Shown here: piece by piece, positions 16,849 through 24,134 of the stretch | Numbering within the stretch: the stretch's first letter is position 1 | How the letters are laid out: each line of letters starts with the position of its first letter | Assembly (NCBI GenBank): GCA_965197415.1 | Contig: OZ240207.1 | Span: forward strand, 2,356,001 to 2,420,000 | Direction: 5' to 3' | Source of the DNA: DAOUJI01 sp965197415 | GTDB lineage: Bacteria; Chloroflexota; Dehalococcoidia; Lucifugimonadales; JAGWBF01 | Length of the DNA: 64,000 nt | The notes under the pieces: generated by a model | What the model was told of the DNA's origin: nothing | What the model saw: only the letters and a program-made list of their open reading frames with translations | The model's database searches: none | Program-made: the position numbers and the translations under genes

Positions 16849-17847
16849 ATGCCAACCCCGGTGCTCCACGCAGAAGACCTAAAGGTCCGGTTCTACACCA
16901 AAGAAGGCGTCGTGACCGCCGTCAACGGCGTGAGTTTCGACCTTGAACAGGACTCCATCCTGTGCCTTGTGGGTGAAAGCGGAGCCGGTAAGAGCACCAT
17001 CGGCCTGACCCTGCTGGGGCTTTTGCCTCGGGCGGCCAGAGAGGTCTCCGGTGCGGTGGAGTTCGGGGGGCGGGACATCATGTCGCTGGACCAGGCGTCC
17101 CTGCGTCGAATCCGAGGCAAGGACATTGCCATGATCCCCCAGGAGCCGGTGGCGGCGCTGAACCCGATTCTCACCATCGGCGCCCAGCTGGAAGAACAAA
17201 TCCTCACCCATACCGACATGACAAAAAGGGCCGCCGAAGACCTGTCCACCGATCTACTGGCCGACATGGGGCTTCCCGACCCCAAAGACACTTTGAAGCG
17301 GTACCCGTTCCAGTTGAGCGGCGGGATGTGCCAGCGGGTCATGATTTCCATGGCTATGGCTTTGGGCCCGAAAGTGCTGATAGCCGACGAACCTACTTCC
17401 AACCTGGACGTAACGCTTCAGGCGGAGATACTGGACCGGCTGAAGAGGTTCTGCAAGGACCGCCACTCTTCCATGATACTAATCACCCACGACATGGGTG
17501 TCGTGGCCAGGATGGCCGACAACGTGGCCGTGATGTATGCCGGCAAAATCGTCGAGCACGCCGGAGTGCACGAGCTTTTCAGGAACCACGTCCATCCCTA
17601 CACATGGGGGCTGTTCCGATCAGTGCCCAGGCTTGACCGGCCCGACGTGCGGTTCGAGCCCATTCACGGAACTCCGCCGGACCTGATGACTGAAGAAGAC
17701 ACGTGTCCCTTTATTCCCCGCTGCCATAAGGCGACCAGCCAATGCAGGACCAATCCGGCGCCTGCGCTGGGAAACCTTACGCCGGTCCACAGCGTGGCCT
17801 GCTTCAACACCATGGACATCCGCTGGACAGCGGCCTACGAAGAATAG
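16849..17847 (+). CDS. peptide-type ABC transporter ATPase (OppD/DppD family), stand-alone
   Basis: 332 residues from ATG 16849 (AGAGGG upstream). Walker A GESGAGKST, Q-loop IPQEPVAALNP, signature LSGGMCQRV, Walker B VLIADEPTSNLD, switch THDMG. The C-terminal extension HPYTWGLFRSVPRLD and FIPRCHKATSQC is the OppD/DppD-type tail with its Cys-rich motif. Such ATPases normally work as a pair (D and F) with two permeases. Here no partner is adjacent, whereas the dppB-C-A operon at 48-52 kb has no ATPase. Whether the two belong together is only a guess. Confidence 0.9.
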   Translation: MPTPVLHAEDLKVRFYTKEGVVTAVNGVSFDLEQDSILCLVGESGAGKSTIGLTLLGLLPRAAREVSGAVEFGGRDIMSLDQASLRRIRGKDIAMIPQEPVAALNPILTIGAQLEEQILTHTDMTKRAAEDLSTDLLADMGLPDPKDTLKRYPFQLSGGMCQRVMISMAMALGPKVLIADEPTSNLDVTLQAEILDRLKRFCKDRHSSMILITHDMGVVARMADNVAVMYAGKIVEHAGVHELFRNHVHPYTWGLFRSVPRLDRPDVRFEPIHGTPPDLMTEEDTCPFIPRCHKATSQCRTNPAPALGNLTPVHSVACFNTMDIRWTAAYEE

Positions 17848-17916
17848 TCTCACGGCAAGCCCGATAGCTCGCAGTCCCACGGATTCAGCCCCGGCAATAA
17901 CCAGAAGCGTGTCCAG

Positions 17917-18861
17917 TCAGTTCATGCTGGCCAGGAGTTCCAGGGCCACGTCTTCATCCAAGCGGCCCTCTTTCACGGCAAGATCGGCTTCTAGGAGCTT
18001 GCCGTAGAGACTCCGTATGCCGTTCCAGGACCTTTTCCTGGCCTGGTCGGCGGTTCGCCTGACTGCGAATTCTTGGCGTATGCCCAACTTACTGCCTAGC
18101 TCCGCCTGTTTGTGACCCCTGTCCAGCAGGTCTTTCGCCAGCGCCACAAGACGCAGCTGCCGGGCTGTCATCGCCACGATGTAGGAGAAGTCCGCCCCGT
18201 CGCTTCGAAGCTGTTGGATATTTTGAAGGGCCGGTCCAGAACGGCCATCCATCAGGGCGTCCACACCGGCGAATATGTTGGCCTCCCTCGCCTGAGAGAC
18301 CAGGGTTCGCACGTCGGAGTCTTCTATGGGGCGTTCAATAGACCGCTTGACGTATAGAGACAGCTTCTCCAACTCCCCGTCCAAGACCCTCAAGTTCCCT
18401 CCCACGAACTGGGACATGAGGCGGATTGCTCCGGGGGTTATTTGGGCGCCCCTTGCCGCGGCCCTCTCCTTTATCCAACGCGCCAGGGCCTCTCCGGCGG
18501 GAGTGGTCAGCTCTTTCACCGCCGCCGCCGGTTTGAGTATGGTCAGCATTGGGTTGCTTCTCGAAACCCTTTCGTCCACAAAGGCAAGCATGGTTGTGGG
18601 CGGCATGTCGTTGGATATGTACCGGGCCATGTCGTCCCACCCGGTGGTGGAGGCTCTCGACGATTGAGACCCTTGCCTGCCGCCCCTGGCTCCTCTTCTG
18701 GGCGGCCCCGACTCGAAACGCCCAAGCAACCCCTCTACGATGACAAGCCTGTATTCGGCGAGGAAGGGAACGGCGTTGCAGATGGCCTGGACCTCTTGAG
18801 GAGACGCGTCCGCTCCGGCCAACCGATGGCTGTTGGCGTCGCGCAGCTCGTCCGGGCCCAC
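17917..18861 (-). CDS. holA: DNA polymerase III delta subunit (5' end unclear)
   Basis: 314 residues from the first standard start (GTG 18861), but that GTG lies inside the protein. Upstream in the same frame the text reads VLYGDDFLVAEALKEL, the conserved HolA N-terminus, back to a TAG at about 18940 with no ATG, GTG or TTG between. The rest fits HolA: a DUF-type N-terminal ATPase-like fold, VERVSRSNPMLTIL region, SQFVGGNLRVLDGELEKL, and a C-terminal helical clamp-loader domain (LRLVALAKDLLDRG). HolA opens the sliding clamp during replication. Either a non-standard start is used or a base has been lost near the start. Confidence 0.82.
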   Translation of the reverse strand: MGPDELRDANSHRLAGADASPQEVQAICNAVPFLAEYRLVIVEGLLGRFESGPPRRGARGGRQGSQSSRASTTGWDDMARYISNDMPPTTMLAFVDERVSRSNPMLTILKPAAAVKELTTPAGEALARWIKERAAARGAQITPGAIRLMSQFVGGNLRVLDGELEKLSLYVKRSIERPIEDSDVRTLVSQAREANIFAGVDALMDGRSGPALQNIQQLRSDGADFSYIVAMTARQLRLVALAKDLLDRGHKQAELGSKLGIRQEFAVRRTADQARKRSWNGIRSLYGKLLEADLAVKEGRLDEDVALELLASMN

Positions 18862-18962
18862 GCCGGCGCGCAGCTCTTTCAGGGCCTCTGCAACGAGGAA
18901 GTCGTCTCCGTACAGGACTTGAGACGGCGCCGTCTCACACCTCCCGCCGCTCTATTCCCATC

Positions 18963-18990
18963 CGTCATTCCGGCGGAGGTCGGAATCGAG
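18963..18990. repeat. short palindromic intergenic repeat
   Basis: CGTCATTCCGGCGGAGGTCG and the following AATC: ATTCCG (18967-18972) and CGGAAT (18981-18986) form a small hairpin. It resembles the widespread type of short interspersed palindromes beginning with TCATTCC. It lies between holA and the divergent gene at 19066. Confidence 0.45.
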
Positions 18991-19017
18991 GATCTCCGCT
19001 CTTTTTCGGGGCATCTC

Positions 19018-19047
19018 TTCAAAGATAGCACACCTCTGGGCTATAAT
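19018..19047 (+). promoter_or_regulatory. promoter with a perfect -10 box
   Basis: TTCAAA (19018-19023), 18-base spacer, TATAAT (19042-19047). The predicted start point near 19054 leaves only a short leader before GAGG and the ATG at 19066. Confidence 0.55.
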
Positions 19048-19065
19048 GGACATTGAGGCATGGTC

Positions 19066-19446
19066 ATGATATGGCGCTTGGCATATCCCTTCCTGCTCCT
19101 GTTCGGTCCAGTCATTCTGCCGAGGCTGGTTCGGACTGTCTATGCCGTCTGGAAGCTTTCGATGGACAAGAGGGTAAACATCCTGCTGCGGCTGTTAACT
19201 CCGGCGACTCTCATCTACTTCCTGACCCCCTTTTCCCGACTCCCCCTGATTGGGTTCGCAGGCTACTTCGTCGTGTTGGCGGTTGCCGTTTACATGCTGC
19301 TGAACATGGCTCCCCGAGAGGTCGTTGAAGAACATGCCCCCTGGCGGGTCCGGCGTGACTACGGACGCAGGCGGACCAGTGGAGACGATGAGCAGGTGGT
19401 GGAGGGCAGCGGGCGGATTATAGACGAGGACGAGCCGACCCCGTAG
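19066..19446 (+). CDS. small membrane protein, YkvA/DUF1232-like
   Basis: 126 residues. ATG 19066 is preferred over ATG 19060 because GAGG then sits 7 bases upstream. There are three hydrophobic segments (about residues 4-24, 40-60 and 62-82) and a hydrophilic, charged C-terminal tail of 40 residues. The stretch LLRLLTPATLIYFLTPFSRL and the following LPLIGFAGYFVVLAVA resemble the YkvA/DUF1232 membrane hairpin (L-x-P-x-D-x-I-P type), but key acidic residues differ. Function unknown. It precedes the YchF-like gene by 26 bp. Confidence 0.6.
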   Translation: MIWRLAYPFLLLFGPVILPRLVRTVYAVWKLSMDKRVNILLRLLTPATLIYFLTPFSRLPLIGFAGYFVVLAVAVYMLLNMAPREVVEEHAPWRVRRDYGRRRTSGDDEQVVEGSGRIIDEDEPTP

Positions 19447-19472
19447 CGGCGTCCTTCACCGAAGCAGCCTGA

Positions 19473-20564
19473 ATGGAACTGGCCCTGATAGGTCTGCCGC
19501 AGAGTGGAAAGAGCACCCTTCTGCGAGCCCTCACCCGCGGGCGCACCGAGGCTGCTTCCCACGGCTCCTCCCGCATGGAAATCAATACCGGCGTAACTTA
19601 CATGGCCGACTGCAGGCTGGAAACGCTGGCCGGGATTTTCAAACCGCCCAAGACCGTCCCTGTGGAAATGCGATTCCTGGACGTGCCCGCCCCTTACGCT
19701 GGAGACATGCGGGGAATTGCCGGGCAGTTCCTCAACGCTGTCCAGGGCGTCGACGCCTTGGTGCATGTTGTGCGCCGGTTTGAAGACCCCTCAGTGCCCC
19801 ACGCCAAGGGCGGCGTGGACCCCCGCAGGGACATGGAGGAGATGGAGGCCGAGCTGCTGTTCTCAGACCAGGCCATTCTCGAACGCAGGCAGGAGCGCAT
19901 TCAGGCCTCTATGAAGGGGGCCAAGGGGCATGAGAGAGACCTGTTGGTCCGAGAGGAGACTCTGGTTGCAAAACTGACCGAAGCCCTGGACCGGGATACG
20001 CCGGTGAGGGAGCAGGCCTTGGAACCGGACGAGCTTCCCTTTGTGAACAACTACCAGCTGCTCACGGCCAAGCCCCTGCTTACTGCGTTGAACGTGGGAG
20101 AGGACGAGACCGCATCCGGCTCTGGTGGAGACTCGCACGGCCTCGACGACATCCCTCCGGACGCTCCGGTGGTGTCGGTGTGCGCCAGGCTGGAGGAAGA
20201 GTTGTCCATGCTGGAGCCGGAAGAAGAGCAGCAGTTCCGGGAGTCGCTGGGGGTTGAGGAGTCCGGCCTGGACCGGCTTGCGGCCAAGTCCCATGAGCTC
20301 CTCGGTCTGGCCTCCTTCTTCACCTACGGCCCCAAGGAGGTGCGGGCTTGGTCCATTCCCGCGGGAACACCCGCCTCGGCAGCCGCTGGGCGGATACACT
20401 CGGACATGGAGCGGGGATTCATACGCGCCGAGGTGGTGGCCTACGACGATCTGGCCGCCTGCGGGTCAATAGCCCAGTGCAAGAAACAGGGCGTGTTCCG
20501 CCTGGAAGGCAAGGGCTACCCGGTCAAGGACGGCGACGTAATTATTTTCCTGTTCAACGTATGA
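19473..20564 (+). CDS. YchF-like translation-associated GTPase/ATPase, divergent
   Basis: 363 residues, the normal YchF length. The N-terminal P-loop is GLPQSGKST, where classical YchF has GLPNVGKST. The G3 region reads FLDVPAPYAGD where YchF has DIAGLVKGAS. The distinctive VDALVHVVRRFEDPSVPH, the helical hairpin (EEMEAELLFSDQAILERRQE), the NVGE motif in place of NKxD, and the C-terminal TGS-like domain (FFTYGPKEVRAWSI, then AEVVAYDDL and GDVIIFLFNV) all match YchF/OLA1. YchF binds ribosomes and hydrolyses ATP. The loss of the normal G3 motif may alter hydrolysis. No strong ribosome site is seen. Confidence 0.85.
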   Translation: MELALIGLPQSGKSTLLRALTRGRTEAASHGSSRMEINTGVTYMADCRLETLAGIFKPPKTVPVEMRFLDVPAPYAGDMRGIAGQFLNAVQGVDALVHVVRRFEDPSVPHAKGGVDPRRDMEEMEAELLFSDQAILERRQERIQASMKGAKGHERDLLVREETLVAKLTEALDRDTPVREQALEPDELPFVNNYQLLTAKPLLTALNVGEDETASGSGGDSHGLDDIPPDAPVVSVCARLEEELSMLEPEEEQQFRESLGVEESGLDRLAAKSHELLGLASFFTYGPKEVRAWSIPAGTPASAAAGRIHSDMERGFIRAEVVAYDDLAACGSIAQCKKQGVFRLEGKGYPVKDGDVIIFLFNV

Positions 20565-20583
20565 GCTTGTTTAGAGCGTCAGG

Positions 20584-21807
20584 ATGAGTCGATTGCCGTC
20601 TCCCATCGCCGATTCAGATATCGCCCTGTACGTCCACGTTCCCTTCTGCCTGTCCAAGTGCCCCTATTGCGACTTCAATACCTACCAGGGCATCGAAGGG
20701 CTGATGGTACCCTACGCTCAAGCCCTATCCACGGAGTTGACCCTCTGGGGCAGGGTGTTGGGCGGCCCGCGAGTCAACTCCATATTCTTTGGCGGAGGCA
20801 CGCCCTCTTACCTTGGCCCCGAATCTTTGGGTCGCATCATGGAGACCATATCTTCCAACTTTGAGTTGTGGAGGGGGGCGGAGGTGACGGTCGAGGCCAA
20901 TCCCGGAGACTTAACGCCGGAAACCCTCGCTAGCCTCAAGTCCATTGGGGCCACCCGCCTCAGCATCGGGGTGCAGAGCTTGGACGATGGCCTGCTGAAG
21001 CTGCTGGGCCGCCGCCACAGCGCCGAAGAGGCCTTGGCGGCCCATTCAGCGGCCAGGGAAGCCGGATTCGACAAGGTCAACCTGGACTTGATATACGGGG
21101 TTCCCAACCAGGCGCTGGGGCAGTGGCAGCAGACGCTGGAGTCGGCAGCGGAGGCCGCACCGGGTCACCTGTCGTTGTACGCTCTCACCCTGGAAGAAGG
21201 CACGCCCATGGAGCAGTGGGTCCGCCGGGGGACGCTGCCCGAGCCGGACCCGGACCTGGCAGCCGACATGTACGAACTGGCACGGGAACGGCTGGGCGGG
21301 GCAGGGTACGTCCGCTACGAGATTTCCAACTGGGCGCTGCCGGGCCACGAGAGCCTTCACAACAAGGCCTATTGGCTCAACCTGCCATATCTTGGCGTCG
21401 GCCCAGGCGCGCACTCGCGCCTTGGAAGCCGCCGCTTCTGGACGGTGAAGCCGCCCAGGGACTACATAAGGCTTGCCGAGCAATGGCGGACGGACTCCGT
21501 CGGCGTCTCCAAACCCGCCAGGCAGATAGACGACGCCCTGCTGGGTTCGGTGTGGACCGTAGACGGCTGGGAAGAGATTCCTCCCGATCTGGACATGGCA
21601 GAGACCATGATCCTGGGGTTGCGCCTGACTGACGGCGTAGATGTTGAGGCGTTCAAGGACCGGTTTTCGGTCGATCCATCGGCGCTCTACCAGGCCCAGA
21701 TAGAGACGTTGACAAGCCAGGGGCTTCTTGAGAGTTCGGGCGGCCGGCTGAGGCTCACAGACAGGGGCTTTCTGTTGTCGAACCGGGTGTTCGTGGAGTT
21801 CCTGTAA
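20584..21807 (+). CDS. hemW: radical SAM heme chaperone HemW-like protein
   Basis: 407 residues from ATG 20584, 19 bp after the YchF-like gene. The radical SAM cluster motif is in YVHVPFCLSKCPYCDFNTY (C-x3-C-x2-C) near residue 17, followed by FFGGGTPSYLGP and TVEANPGDLT, and a HemW C-terminal domain. The extra Cys after the motif that marks true coproporphyrinogen dehydrogenase HemN is not seen (CDF instead of CxC), favouring HemW. HemW is thought to deliver heme to membrane proteins; it is often misnamed as a coproporphyrinogen oxidase. Confidence 0.88.
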   Translation: MSRLPSPIADSDIALYVHVPFCLSKCPYCDFNTYQGIEGLMVPYAQALSTELTLWGRVLGGPRVNSIFFGGGTPSYLGPESLGRIMETISSNFELWRGAEVTVEANPGDLTPETLASLKSIGATRLSIGVQSLDDGLLKLLGRRHSAEEALAAHSAAREAGFDKVNLDLIYGVPNQALGQWQQTLESAAEAAPGHLSLYALTLEEGTPMEQWVRRGTLPEPDPDLAADMYELARERLGGAGYVRYEISNWALPGHESLHNKAYWLNLPYLGVGPGAHSRLGSRRFWTVKPPRDYIRLAEQWRTDSVGVSKPARQIDDALLGSVWTVDGWEEIPPDLDMAETMILGLRLTDGVDVEAFKDRFSVDPSALYQAQIETLTSQGLLESSGGRLRLTDRGFLLSNRVFVEFL

Positions 21808-21843
21808 CTCCAACGTGCCAAATGTGAGACAGAGGATTAGAAT

Positions 21844-21918
21844 ATGGCAAACGTCCGAGCTTATTCGGATGCTGATAGGTTCCCCGAAACCCGGTTGAAG
21901 GCTCCCGCATGTACGTAA
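21844..21918 (+). CDS. possible 24-residue leader ORF overlapping selB
   Basis: ATG 21844 follows AGAGGATTAGAAT and opens a 24-codon frame that stops at TAA 21916-21918, overlapping the selB start by 10 bp in another frame. This layout could couple translation of a short leader to selB. The peptide (MANVRAYSDADRFPETRL and six more) resembles nothing known, so it may be chance. Confidence 0.25.
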   Translation: MANVRAYSDADRFPETRLKAPACT

Positions 21919-23774
21919 TAGGCACTGCCGGACACGTGGACCACGGCAAGTCCACCCTGGTGAAGGCCCTCACCAGCATCGACCCCGATCGGCTCCCGCA
22001 GGAAAAGGAACGGGAGATGACCATCGACCTGGGCTTTGCGTGGATGACTCTCCCCTCGGGCAGGGAGGTCAGCATAGTGGACGTGCCGGGCCATGAGCGG
22101 TTCATCAAGAACATGCTGGCCGGAGTGGGCGGAATCGACCTGGCCCTGCTCATCGTCGCTGCAGACGAGAGCGTCATGCCCCAGACCAGGGAGCACCTGG
22201 CCATACTGGACATCCTCCGCATCAAGCGAGGCATGGTGGCCATCACCAAGTGCGATCTCGTGGAAGAAGAGCTGGTGGAGCTGGTGGGGGCGGAAGTTGA
22301 GGACGCTCTTCAGGGGACTTCTTTCGAGAGCGCTCCGATGCACCCTGTCTCGGCCTACACCGGACAAGGGCTTGACGCGCTCAAGGGAGCCATCGATGCG
22401 ATGCTGGACGAGACGGACACCCGGAAAGACCTGGGCCGGCCGAGGCTGCCCGTGGACCGCTCTTTCACCGTGGCTGGGTTCGGCACGGTGGTCACGGGGA
22501 CTCTGATTGACGGCACGTTGAACGTGGGCCAGGAGGTCCAGCTTGCGCCCTCGGGGGAGCAGGGCCGGATAAGGGGGCTGCAGAGCCACCGGAAGAAGTT
22601 GGACCAGGCAGACCCGGGGCGCAGGCTTGCGGTGAACTTATCGGGCATCGAACGCGATGAAGTCCATCGAGGGGAGGTGCTGACCACGTCAGGTTGGCTC
22701 CAGCCCACGTCCCGCGTAGATGCCCTGCTTCGTCTCACTCCCGACTCCCCACGCCCCCTCAAACACAACGAGACGGTCTCTTTTCACGTGTTCACCAACG
22801 AGGCGGCTGCACGCGTGCGGCTGCTGGACGCTGACCAGATAGCCCCCGGCGAAGAAGGCTGGGCGCAGCTGCATCTTTCGGACCCGGTGCCCGTGGTCAA
22901 AGGAGACCTTTTCGTGCTCAGGTCCGCCGACTCGACCCTGGGCGGCGGCAAGGTTGTGGACCCATATCCGGCTCGCAGACACCGCCGCTTCATCGAGTCC
23001 GTGTTGAAACGTTTGTCGGACATGGAACAGGGGACGGGGGAGGGCGCCCTACTGGACGCCGCCGACCACTTCGGGCCGATGACGTTGTCATCCCTGGCTC
23101 AGCGGGCCAACCTGTCCCAGGACGAGGCGTCGGCCCAGTACGCCGAGTTGGAAGCCGAAGGACGCCTTATCGCTCTTGGAGCCAACCCGCCCGGCCCCAA
23201 CACGCTGGTCTACTCAGCCCATGCGTGGGCCATGTTGCAGGAAAAGGTGCGGCAAACTCTCTCGGAACACCATCGCCAGCACCCCCTCAGGAGGGGGATG
23301 CCCAGGGAGGAGCTGCGAAACCGCCTGGGCCTTCCCGCCGAAGCATTCCTGGCGGCTATGGACCGGCTCGCCAGCGAGAACTCTTTGACTCGTGAGGAGC
23401 AGTCCGTAAGCCTTCCTGGCCATCATCCGACGCCGAGCCCGGCGCAGGCAAAGCAAATGGAGCAATATCTGCGCACCCTGGAGTCCGACCCCTTCTCCCC
23501 TCCCACAGACCAAGCCATAGACCCGGAACTGGTCGCGTATCTTGTGGACGGAGGGCGGATAGTCAAGGTCAGTGAATCAGTGGTGTTTTCTGCGTTGGCG
23601 TATAGAGAAATGGTTGACCGCGTGGTTTCGTACATCAAGGCCCAAGGGAAGATCACTGTGGCGGAAGGCCGCGACCTTCTGGACGCCAGCCGTAAATACG
23701 TCCTGCCTTTGATGGAACATCTGGACCAGCAACGTGTGACCCGACGGGTCGGCGACGAACGGTTCCTACGTTAG
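21909..23774 (+). CDS. selB: selenocysteine-specific elongation factor SelB
   Basis: 621 residues from ATG 21909 (AAGG 7 bases upstream). GTPase motifs: G1 GTAGHVDHGKST, G2 region KEREMTIDLGFAW, G3 DVPGHERFIKNM, G4 TKCD. An EF-Tu-like beta-barrel part follows, and the last 250 residues are winged-helix units (SSLAQRANLSQDEASAQYAE, then LRNRLGLPAEAF and ITVAEGRDLLDASRKYVLPL) that bind the SECIS hairpin of the mRNA. It carries Sec-tRNA to in-frame UGA codons. selA, selD and the Sec tRNA are not in the window, and no clear selenoprotein gene was recognised. Confidence 0.95.
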   Translation: MYVIGTAGHVDHGKSTLVKALTSIDPDRLPQEKEREMTIDLGFAWMTLPSGREVSIVDVPGHERFIKNMLAGVGGIDLALLIVAADESVMPQTREHLAILDILRIKRGMVAITKCDLVEEELVELVGAEVEDALQGTSFESAPMHPVSAYTGQGLDALKGAIDAMLDETDTRKDLGRPRLPVDRSFTVAGFGTVVTGTLIDGTLNVGQEVQLAPSGEQGRIRGLQSHRKKLDQADPGRRLAVNLSGIERDEVHRGEVLTTSGWLQPTSRVDALLRLTPDSPRPLKHNETVSFHVFTNEAAARVRLLDADQIAPGEEGWAQLHLSDPVPVVKGDLFVLRSADSTLGGGKVVDPYPARRHRRFIESVLKRLSDMEQGTGEGALLDAADHFGPMTLSSLAQRANLSQDEASAQYAELEAEGRLIALGANPPGPNTLVYSAHAWAMLQEKVRQTLSEHHRQHPLRRGMPREELRNRLGLPAEAFLAAMDRLASENSLTREEQSVSLPGHHPTPSPAQAKQMEQYLRTLESDPFSPPTDQAIDPELVAYLVDGGRIVKVSESVVFSALAYREMVDRVVSYIKAQGKITVAEGRDLLDASRKYVLPLMEHLDQQRVTRRVGDERFLR

Positions 23775-23783
23775 CCCGGAAGC

Positions 23784-23915
23784 AGACAAAGAAGAGCCCC
23801 GAGCAACTCCGCTCCTGCGGCCCTTCGACCTTTCCGCTGCCCGGGGGGCCCGGTTACCCGCGCCCTCGGCCACATACTCGGCCCCACCTGCCAGTCCCTC
23901 GGTTGCTTGGGGCAA
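23784..23915 (-). ncRNA. candidate structured non-coding RNA, family not recognised
   Basis: In the gap after selB the minus strand has a consensus-like promoter (23921-23949) whose predicted start falls at about 23915. The transcript would begin with GCCCCAAGCAAC (23913-23902) and end with GUUGCUCGGGGC (23807-23796) followed by UCUUCUUUGU: a 12-position closing stem with one A-C mismatch, then a U-rich end. Inside is GGGCGCGG-GUAA-CCGGGCCC, a hairpin with a GNRA tetraloop. Ends that pair and a length near 130 nt recall SRP or 6S RNA, but the SRP loop motif is absent. On the plus strand the closing stem pairs fully (G-U), so the strand is not settled. Confidence 0.4.
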
Positions 23916-23920
23916 TTCGT

Positions 23921-23949
23921 AGATTATCATACCCGTATAGCCTTGTCAA
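23921..23949 (-). promoter_or_regulatory. minus-strand promoter, perfect -35
   Basis: Read on the minus strand: TTGACA (23949-23944), 15 bases, GATAAT (23928-23923); an alternative -10 is TAATCT (23926-23921) at 17 bases. No gene on the minus strand follows it except the structured RNA candidate. Confidence 0.5.
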
Positions 23950-23980
23950 TACCTTTTTTGTTCGAGATTTATTTCACAAC

Positions 23981-24011
23981 ATATCGTGATATCCATCACA
24001 ATAGGTGTGAT
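23981..24011. promoter_or_regulatory. two adjacent palindromes, possible operator
   Basis: ATATCGTGATAT (23981-23992) is a perfect palindrome; three bases later ATCAC-N7-GTGAT (23995-24011) is a second dyad. Both lie in an AT-rich stretch of about 100 bp upstream of the gene at 24135 and close to the minus-strand promoter, where a dimeric repressor could bind. Confidence 0.4.
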
Positions 24012-24134
24012 TCGTAACATCGCAGCCTGGATGGATCTGGGTTTTTCGCCGCATTGACCCGTTGTTCCGATAGTCCACATGCCTGCATAATTAGGTCGAG
24101 TCCAACGACGGCCCTGGGAACGAATCTCGTCAAC

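Noticed and set aside
23775..23950. tRNA-Sec, SRP RNA or a cobalamin riboswitch after selB
   Set aside because: No T-arm GGTTCGA or acceptor pair, no SRP GGAAGG loop with AGCAGCC, and only a loose likeness to the B12 box. Only a generic structured RNA was kept.
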